64,000 nt of DNA from Amoebidium appalachense (taxonomy: Eukaryota; Ichthyosporea), in assembly GCA_963693365.1 (NCBI GenBank), contig CAVNZM010000003.1:2480001-2544000 (forward strand), in the 5' to 3' direction. The translations under genes and the position numbers were made by a program. The notes under the pieces are model-generated. The model did no database searches and had not been told where the DNA came from. It saw only the letters and a list, made by a program, of their open reading frames with translations. This document shows positions 55,934-64,000 of this stretch, in pieces. Every line of letters begins with the position of its first letter. Within the stretch, counting starts at the first letter, position 1.

Positions 55934-56340
55934 CGTGTGTGTGCACGCGTACGTGTGTGTGTGTGTGTCAGATAGCATCCATCCCCGTACATGTCCGGGC
56001 CCAGAGACAATATTCCTACTTATTCTTACTATGCAATTATGATATATGTGCATGCAGACATGTGCAAACAGGTATCATTATTATTGTTTGTCGATCTGCC
56101 TGCAGCTGATGCTATATATAGCTACGGTAACCACCAATGCCATACATATGTGATCATGATCGATCTATAGGCTTGTGAGTGCGAGCATGCGGTTTCGTAG
56201 ATCCGGATATTATTATATATGTGAGCACGTGCACACACACGGCGCACACTCACATATGCACACACATACACACACACACACACGCACACTCACATATGCA
56301 CCCACATACACACACACACTCACACACACACACAAACACA

Positions 56341-56383
<43 letters not shown>

Positions 56384-56815
56384 CCCCCAAAAAAAAACAT
56401 CGTGGCACACAAGAGCTTATAAGTATCATAGTGTGTGTGTGTTTGTGTGTGTGTGTATACTGGGCCTTGGCAAATTTCCTTGAAGTAGAAGTTGCCTCCT
56501 CTCTATCTAACAACTGTTGTAAACCTGGGCCTGTAACGCTCTCGATATATGGTCTGGTCTCAATAGCTGCTAGAGTATCCCATCTCGCGCTGAAATTCAA
56601 TAAGCACATAAGCCGCTTAATGAATTATCTGCCCTCCAACCCTCTCTTCTCTATCCGACCTGTCCCCTCCCCACCTCTCCCCTCTTTCCTTCCCTCCCTC
56701 TCTCCTTCTTCCCCGGGCACAAATACAAATAAACCCCGCAAAAGTGTGCGTGTGACTTTGGACTGCCACTTACTTATTAGCCATATACAGAATAATTACA
56801 CAATATAACAAATGG
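54583..56815. other. Non-coding DNA after RPL37 exon 1
   Basis: AT-rich unique DNA to 55500, then C-runs (55520-55624), (CCA)n (near 55669-55687), GT arrays (55797-55967) and CA arrays (56231-56383). No exon recognised. Confidence 0.6.
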
Positions 56816-57313
56816 AAAAAGATACCACACGACACCAGACCCGATGAAAGCAAACACCTTGAAAAACTAAGCCTTATGTCTCGTTTGAAATATAATGACC
56901 GCCTTAACCATATTGCCAAATGTGGCATTCGCAAATGTATAACACCTAAATACATGTTACCTTCCTGTAGAACTGGTCTTTCTCTAGCTGATGGTATTAT
57001 TGATCACTTACCACGCTTTTACTGTACACGTGCTAGACAGTGGAGATCTAATAAGTATAAGGTGGCATCGTTTACATGCCCAAACAACACACACACACAC
57101 CCCAGTTTAAACGACCATGTATCGCCAAATGTAGTTTGATAGACCACATAATACCGCAACACACACACGACACATTCACAACAGACACCCAGAAAGATAG
57201 CCTACCTGAAAATTACAACATCCTTGATTTTATACGAAACACACGTAACTATGACCCGTTTAATAGATGTATTGATTGGCTTGCGAAACACATCATTACA
57301 AAATTCTAGCGCG

Positions 57314-57403
<90 letters not shown>

Positions 57404-57663
57404 AGCTGATACCGAGTGTCCCAGGGGAGCCCGGGAAAAAAAACCAAAAAAAAAAACGGGGAACCCAACTAATTGGTTTTCTTAGTCTTTATGGTGCCTC
57501 GGAGAGAAAGTAAACCGTTATATAATCATCACCCGACATCTATGTACTTGATCATGATATACCGCTGAGGGGATATTCCGAGCAACCCCCCCCCCCCATA
57601 CCTGAGACTGGGCTCTGAGACTGGTCTCTGGTCTCTTTGCCTCGAGTAAACAGCGTAAACCCC
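56816..57663 (+). mobile_element. Dispersed repeat element, copy B (retroelement-like)
   Basis: Same order of parts as copy A at 21691-22533: start AAAAAGATACC, a coding-like segment, a CA array (57321-57402), a short broken poly-A tract, a shared tail and end CAGCGTAAACCCC. The coding frame is broken by a frameshift in the ACACAC run near 57090. The CA array is longer and the poly-A much shorter than in copy A. No flanking direct repeat was found. Confidence 0.65.
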
Positions 57664-58048
57664 ATATATATAGGTCATAGTAAACCTTTCTGGACAAAGA
57701 TGTGATTAATGTAACTTTAACTTTGGTTGTCGGGATAAGGTTAAAAAAAAACTGATCCCCATCCCTTCCCCCCCCCCCCCCCCCCCCGCCCCCCTCCCTC
57801 CCTCCCTTCCCCCCCTCTCCACGTCCCCCCCCCCCTCCCGTTCTCCCCCCCCCCCCTCACTCTCCCCTTCCTCCTCCCCCCTCCCCCCCCAAATATCAAC
57901 ACTAACCCCGTCCTTTTTTGAACAGCCTATTTACAACTATTGTTTCGGTGGTTTTACTCATCCTCATGATATCAGGGCCATGTCCAGTACTGTTGTACTG
58001 GACTAATTCACTCTCCCCCCCCCCCTCCCCCCCCCCCCCCCCCCCCCG

Positions 58049-58112
<64 letters not shown>

Positions 58113-58120
58113 CTCTCCCT

Positions 58121-58172
<52 letters not shown>

Positions 58173-58192
58173 CTCTCTCTCCCTCTCTCTCC

Positions 58193-58238
<46 letters not shown>

Positions 58239-58255
58239 CCTCTCCCTCTCCCCCC

Positions 58256-58322
<67 letters not shown>

Positions 58323-59153
58323 CCTCCCTCCGAGTCTCACACACACACTCTCTCTACTCTCTCTATGTCTCTCTCTCTCTCTTTCTCTCCCCCCCCCCCC
58401 CCCTCCTGCGCCCCTCCCCTGCCCCCCCCTCCCCCTGGCTCCCCACCACCACCCCGCACCCCACCGCCACTCACCTACCATCAACACCACCTGTCCTTCC
58501 ATGAACTTCCACACCCACTGGCCTTCGGGCATCAAGCAAGCAGGTAGTGTGGCTCGGCAAGAGGTGGCACAGTTAGAAAACAAGTGTTGGCTGTGTGCTT
58601 GGAGTGGTGGGAATACACGAGGTGCCAAGGTTGCGCAGGGGGGTGTCATGGGAAGGGCTAGTGGGGGGAGGGGGAGGGGGCGGGGGGGGGTCATACAAGT
58701 TGGACAGGGGAGGAACAGTCCATGTGTGGGTGTGGGTGTGGGTGTGTGTGTTTGGGGGGAGAGGAGGGGAGCCTCAGGGGGATGGGAAGGGATAGAGCAG
58801 TTTGGACAGGTAAAGGGATGATATGGGTAAGGGGAGTACAAGGGGGAGAGGGGGTCAGCCAGTTAATTATAGAGCGGGGTTGGAGGGGGTCAAGGTGGTT
58901 TGTGTACTCTGCTGAGGAGGCATAATAAGGTGGCGATTGAAGAGGACTAAGTAGGGAAGAGGTTGCATTGCCAAGGGACTACATAATATTATCATGTATA
59001 GCCCTGCCGTGTCCCTGGTGTGGTTGCAAGCAAGTGTATGAAGGAGAGAAGGAGAGGCGTATGGGTATAGGAGAGCAAACATAAATTAACACTCAGGTGG
59101 TCGCGGTTGTTGTTGTTTAAGGTTGGGGGGGTGGGCGGGGGGATTGGGTGGGT

Positions 59154-59184
<31 letters not shown>

Positions 59185-60101
59185 GGGGGGGGGGGGGGGG
59201 GGGGGGATGCGGGGCAGTAGGTTTTCGCGATCGGCTGTCGCGGTGTCTGTGTACACGACTGTGTGTTCATATGTCTGGTGAGAGGGGGCCGGGCTGGAGG
59301 GTAAACTTTTTGCCAAAATGGAGGGTAAATTGTTGCCAAAAATGATTGCAGGAAATACCAGCAATTCTGGAAATCACAATTTTTTTTCTTTAATTTTATC
59401 CGATTTGAATTATCTGTTGGTTTGAGCGTAGCTATGCAAAAGTCTATAACGGGAAAAAGCTGTGCACACGGTGACCGTGGCACTGATAAAGGTATCAGAA
59501 TATGTGTCATATGCTCAAGGGTCGTGATCATTGACTATGGCTTATTTTGACGGATTTCAAAATTTTGGCCCAAGTTGTTGATGGTTGTGTGTAAGAGGGG
59601 CCGCAATAATGGTGGAAAAAAATCTCGCACATAATACATGAACGAGTTTTTTCTTTTCTTTTTCTTTTTCTTTTTCTTTTTCTTTTTCTTTTTAATTTTC
59701 CCTCCTCTCATATTTGATAAGGCTGTGTTGCAAGGAAATCCCAATATTTTTAGTAGCGCTGGGAATGGAAGGCGGGGAAGGGGGGAGGGGGGGGGGAGGG
59801 GGGGGGGGGGGGGAGGGGGAGGGGGGGGGGGGGGGGGGTGATGGGGTGGCTACTCCTGCTAGCGTTAAGTAGTGGTTCACTCTTTGCAAGTTTCTGCCTT
59901 AAGTCCCTCAAGTTTTGCGCACCACACTGCCGACATAGTAATATAGTCACGCAAACACCGTGACAGACACATGTGCGTGCACACACTTAGACACAGTCAC
60001 ACAGACCGTACTTATATGTCACGCACGTACACACATGCGCGTGCGTGCGCGTACGTACAAACACCGGGGGTTGGTAAGTGGCAAACGTGACCATGACCAA
60101 T
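57664..60101. other. Repeat-rich intergenic DNA
   Basis: C-rich tracts (57765-57890), CT arrays (58050-58322), G-rich tracts (58660-58690 and 59150-59206), a (CTTTTT)n tract near 59646-59693 and G-runs (59776-59838). No gene recognised. Confidence 0.6.
58050..58396. repeat. (CT)n block with C-run interruptions
   Basis: CT dinucleotides with CTCG, CCCT and C-run breaks, flanked by C-runs on both sides. Confidence 0.9.
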
Positions 60102-60215
60102 GCAAACCTCGGGAATACTCTGCAGCGCAAACCTCGGGAAAGGCATGCAGTGCAAACCTCGGGAATAGTATGCAGCGCAAACCTCGGGAATAGTATGCAG
60201 TGTAAACCTTGGGTA
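60102..60215. repeat. 25-bp minisatellite, about 4.5 copies
   Basis: Units start at 60102, 60127, 60152, 60177 and 60202 (partial). The core GCAAACCTCGGGAA is followed by a variable TACTC, AGGCA or TAGTA and TGCAG(C/T). Confidence 0.93.
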
Positions 60216-61190
60216 GATGTGACCCACAAAGAGGCCCATGCATGCTGCCTAACTAAATACGCAAGCTCTGTCTCCTGGGTGCTTCTAAGTTTTAGATACA
60301 CCAACAAGCATGCCCCACGGCAAGAATATTGATAAGGTTTAATGGGTGCACTCATGTACGCAAACCAGCCTCCGAGTCTCCCCTACACTATAAATCAGTG
60401 GTTTAAAGAGCACCAGTCCTCGGCCCTTTGCCCTCTAATCATGCCCATCTAACTCCTTTCAGTTTCTACACATGTACACGGTATTTTCACTTGACTTTTA
60501 CACTAAGTTTTGAGCTCCGAGTGACTACAGTTATTTCCGAGCGGCTTAATTCCCTACGGCTTTCGTATACCATGCTCTTCTCTCCCTTCATATAGCTATA
60601 CCAACATACCCTGTCAGGCTGTGGCACTTCCTAAATGGTATAACAAACTGTTTCGAGCTCAAACGGGTTCTTTTAGGGATCCGGGCTAATTTACACCCAA
60701 AAGAGGTTCGTGCCGCATAAGTTATGATTGGCGAGATGAGCACCAAGTGACCCTTTGGCTTGACCCGAATGGGCCTCAAATGATAAAACGTCACCTAAAA
60801 CCTTCCCTTCAAATAGTGACTCAGAGGCGAGTTGGCTCATTCCTTGACTTTTGTAGCCCGGCCTCACTGAGAAAACGCTTAGAACCCTCTTCTCGTCCCA
60901 TCCCAAAAAAATGTATGAGAAGCCACGTGCGCGACAAACAGGTGGGCGGCACACCAGCAAAAATTCTCTAATAATCTCTGATGACGGCCCGGGCACAGCA
61001 CTGGCAGAGTATGATCATCATCACTGATGATGACACCATGTGTCTAATCATCAATTTTTCTTTCTCCTTTACCACCCTCTGTTTCTTGTGGACGACAAAT
61101 GTTGTTCAACTTTTTCGTCTGCCCTTTTGGTTGAGTATAAGTTGTTGCTTCAAGCACTGTACTACAGTAGTAGTAGTGCAGTCACCCAAG
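60216..61190. other. Unique DNA without a recognised gene
   Basis: Non-repetitive. Both strands have moderately long frames at 60588-60996 (for example 60747-60971 plus and 60691-60996 minus), but none has a recognisable domain or clear splice context. Confidence 0.5.
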
Positions 61191-61399
<209 letters not shown>

Positions 61400-61844
61400 G
61401 ACATTTGCATAATCTGGTGACGGTAAGAAAGCCAGTCAAGAAAAAGGATCATCGGAATCAACCTACCGGAAGGCTTTCAACAGCATCATCATGATGCCAA
61501 ACTGGGTTTTTATGAAAAAGCTGTGTGTTTAAAACCTTTGAAAGAAAAAAGGTGGGGAGGGGGTGAGGGGGGAGGTTGACGAACGAAACACAGAATACAT
61601 TAATGAGGAAATTTGCACCAGTGCAGGGTGAGGGTTATGCAAAAATGCAATGCAAAGGGCTCTCCGTCTGTGTCCGTGACCCTACTACGTAGTGTGTTTG
61701 TGTGCAATTTTTGTGTGTGTGTGTGTGTGTGTGTCGGTGTGTACGGGCACACGTGTTCTTTTGCTAGCTCAGGGCTTGAAATCCGAATCATTTTGCGATA
61801 ACTTTTGGGTGGCATTTGTTTACTTGTGCAGGATCTCTCTTCTC

Positions 61845-62646
<802 letters not shown>

Positions 62647-62995
62647 TCATCCCCCTCAGGATTCTCTCTCTCCAACATACATACAAACATCAGTGCACAC
62701 AACTTGCCCGTACCGTGGCACACGGCCGAGGTTTGATCAATTGAGCTCCCAGTCATGACTTCCACCATGCATGGTTGCACCGGTTTCATGCCTTCACTGT
62801 CATGACCACGGCTGCACACACATGCACTACGGTGTGTGTGTGTGTGTGTGTGCATAATATGCATGCAGGTGCACCGTGGGCCAATCATCATGAATTTAGG
62901 TTGCACGTATCAAAAATCCCAAGTCACAGCTGAGCGAGCTGCTCCCCCGGGCCCGTTCAACCCGGATCCGCACTTCTGCCCCATCCCCTTCTTCG

Positions 62996-63176
<181 letters not shown>

Positions 63177-63581
63177 CTCCCCCCCCCCCACCCCCCCCCC
63201 CCCCCCCCCCCCCCTCCCCGGGCCCCTCTCCTACCATGCCCCCGGGCATGGGCAGGCACCACCACATGTACAAGCCAACTCTGAACTCCCTTTCTTTACT
63301 ACACCATCCACCCATCCACTTCCGACCCACTCTAATAAAAAACCAGTGGCCTACTATTATTAGCACAAATCCCCTCATCAGCATCCCGGCGTTGTAGGCC
63401 TTCTCCCCCAACCGACCGCCGGCGTTCGAAGCATTGCCGTTGTATTTATAGGTAATTATTATAGGTAATTATTAGTTATGTTTCGCAATCATGCAGGATT
63501 TACGGCGATTCTTTTGAGACCTAAAATAGAATATATATATATATATTTGAGACTGTTCAAGCAGATTTATTATCGAACACC

Positions 63582-63966
63582 ATGGCACCATCTGGCGAGT
63601 CGACGTCGGCCTTCAAGAAAGTTTGTGGGTTCTTGGTCCAAAAACACGAAGTGCCGAAACCCTCGTTGATTGGCTATAATTGCTACTGATGGTCCCCCAA
63701 ACTCTCCCAGAAGGTACGTGCGACCTTCAGGCTGTCGATTTCCGGTTTTCGTTCGATAATGATTCTGACGAGTCAGTGACGACGATTCATATGATGTATT
63801 AAGTGATCGTAATTGCTGGAGTGTAGGTATATATAATCATATATTACAGGAAAGAACCCTCACGGCTTATAATTTGGACTGGTACAGCTGAAACATCTGA
63901 AGAGCGGCTCGAAGTTCGAAGTTCGAACTTTCAAGTTCAACTCCACGGAAATCGACACTTTCTGCG
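63582..63966 (+). CDS. Possible 5' exons of an unidentified gene at the window edge
   Basis: CACCATGG context at 63578-63585 starts a 13-codon exon (63582-63620, MAPSGESTSAFKK) with donor GTTTGT. An exon at 63888-63966 (acceptor GGTACAG, donor GTATGT) joins in phase and adds FEVRTFKFNSTEIDTFC. The spacing of the last residues recalls the start of a C1-type zinc finger, but too little is visible to claim it. Reading through the first donor instead gives a 35-codon frame that stops before 63700. Confidence 0.28.
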
Positions 63967-64000
63967 GTATGTGCTGCGAAAGCAAGGTTTTGGGGGTCTA

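Noticed and set aside
60588-60996. Overlapping plus and minus frames in unique DNA
   Set aside because: Neither shows a family match or splice context. Stops break the plus-strand frame upstream.

Overview
This 64 kb window is eukaryotic nuclear DNA. Genes are split by GT-AG introns, and the introns and intergenic DNA are packed with long (CA)n, (CT)n, (GA)n, poly-C/poly-G and poly-C/poly-A tracts. The gene set (NELF-C/D, an SCPx-type thiolase, an M13 neprilysin-like metallopeptidase, ribosomal protein L37 and secreted subtilases) plus CCAAT/TATA-like promoters suggests a protist, possibly a unicellular relative of animals. The sequence alone does not fix the taxon. Most of the very long open frames (runs of His-Thr, Cys-Val, Pro, Gly, Leu-Ser or Arg-Glu) are translations of microsatellites, not genes.

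Layout: (1) 1-10202, plus strand: 3' two thirds of the gene for negative elongation factor subunit C/D, with 13 phase-consistent exons. (2) 10203-13338: intergenic, with simple repeats and a 141-bp direct repeat. (3) 13339-15820, minus strand: subtilisin/proteinase-K-like protease, first exon not found. (4) 15821-23478: mostly non-coding, with faint candidate exons, a 1.6 kb pyrimidine block, an E2F/CCAAT-like module and one copy of a dispersed element (copy A). (5) 23479-28931, plus strand: complete paralogous subtilase with signal peptide, carrying an 87-bp in-frame low-complexity insertion. (6) 28932-32654: a cluster of different tandem duplications and a hairpin, then the promoter of (7) 32655-39309, plus strand: SCPx-type thiolase without the sterol-carrier domain. 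(8) 40746-54158, minus strand: complete 20-exon M13 metallopeptidase with signal peptide and an added Cys-rich N-terminal region. (9) 54406-54582, plus strand: first exon of RPL37, divergent from the peptidase across 247 bp. (10) 54583-64000: repeats, element copy B, a 25-bp minisatellite, and a possible gene start at the right edge.

The genes do not form a functional cluster. NELF-C/D acts in RNA polymerase II pausing, the thiolase in peroxisomal or mitochondrial fatty acid breakdown, and the subtilases and M13 enzyme are secreted proteases. The most distinctive feature is intron architecture. Many introns carry a poly-C tract just after the donor and a (CA)n tract that runs directly into the acceptor AG, and one donor lies inside a (GT)n array.
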